Assembly (NCBI GenBank): GCA_947034885.2
Contig: OZ019759.1
Location: 2,606,501-2,670,500 of the forward strand
Direction of reading: 5' to 3'
Source: Thuidium tamariscinum
Taxonomy: Eukaryota; Streptophyta; Bryopsida; Hypnales; Thuidiaceae
DNA length: 64,000 nucleotides
The translations under genes were made by a program, and so were the position numbers. Positions within the stretch are counted from its first letter, which is position 1; every line of letters begins with the position of its first letter. The notes beneath the pieces are model-generated. The model had not been told where the DNA came from, made no database searches, and was given only the letters and a program-made list of their open reading frames with translations. Below, in pieces: positions 63,666 through 64,000 of this stretch.

Positions 63666-63933
63666 TTTAGCTCGAGTTGAGCTAAACTACAGAGTCAACA
63701 TCCTGGAATTGGATCCTCATACAAAAATAATAAATGAATAAAAGATTCATCTGAAGAGGAAGATATTTAAATTAATTAGCGCTCAGTTATAAAAACACTC
63801 TGCAGTTCAACTCGACACGAGCTGAACTGCCACCAATTGCTCTGAATCTTTTGAAATTCTGTAGCATTGTGAAGAATATTATACAGATCTCAGAACTACA
63901 AAGGCTACAGTTTAGTTCGATTCGAGCTGAACT
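63666..63933. repeat. Three AGCTCGA palindromes at the right edge
   Basis: TTTAGCTCGAGTTGAGCTAAA (63666-63686), GTTCAACTCGACACGAGC... (63805-63827) and TTTAGTTCGATTCGAGCTGA (about 63911-63930) match the palindromes beside the DUF7869 gene at 55.3-55.8 kb in sequence and spacing. They suggest that a second, related element begins here and runs past the window end. Confidence 0.65.
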
Positions 63934-64000
63934 CCAAGCAAGTCAAAAATGACCATTGCAGAAAACAATGATCTCTCAGCGTTAAACGTATCATGAACAG

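Noticed and set aside
1-64000. CRISPR array or bacterial operon
   Set aside because: There are no regular short repeats with unique spacers and no operon layout; repeats and telomere units point to a plant nucleus.

Overview
The window looks like land-plant nuclear DNA made almost entirely of transposable elements. It is AT-rich, carries TTTAGGG telomere-type repeats near 26.0 and 26.7 kb, and has plant-type hAT and CACTA elements. No clearly intact host gene is visible. From memory of similar protein families (the repeated coiled-coil ORF, DUF7869 proteins, a diverged kinase) I would guess a bryophyte, perhaps a liverwort such as Marchantia. That is inference, not something the sequence proves.

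Layout. 1-1661 is the right part of a CACTA-like element with a ~1 kb internal hairpin. 1752-10301 is an LTR-like unit (TG...CA ends, 5-bp target duplication TGGGT) that was entered by a second copy in the opposite orientation (4107-7907, duplication TAGCC) and by a small inverted-repeat element (8949-9842). 10.3-19.4 kb is AT-rich and almost empty, apart from a 237-bp CACTA MITE. 19.4-24.1 kb holds a dead protein-kinase gene (21499-22974, minus) between two related direct repeats. 28.0-31.8 kb holds a dead ~1100-codon gene with zinc-finger, coiled-coil and RING-like parts. 32610-35815 is a third LTR-like unit (duplication ATTTC), inserted just upstream of a decayed hAT transposase (35860-39193). 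41.3-51.5 kb is a ~497-bp palindromic tandem array broken by a multi-layer nest: foldback element, then a fourth LTR-like unit (44433-51002), then a CACTA element (48193-50824), then a tRNA-derived fragment. 52382-55234 (minus) is a dead DUF7869 gene with a cluster of AGCTCGA palindromes on its 5' side. 57.6-59.5 kb is a ~178-bp satellite-like array. 61.85-62.2 kb is a CCGGGTATC repeat block. The last 350 bases carry the same AGCTCGA palindromes as the DUF7869 locus.

Three themes stand out. First, a family of 3.2-3.9 kb units has LTR-type termini and target duplications but no repeated ends and no polymerase, and each unit carries one promoter and one coiled-coil ORF; these may be protein-coding solo LTRs. 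Second, several long genes died almost purely by nonsense changes, mostly TGA and TAG, with the reading frame kept for kilobases; this suggests deamination of methylated cytosine. Third, GC-rich CGGACGG islands lie 200-550 bp upstream of three unrelated ORFs and nearly nowhere else in this AT-rich DNA.
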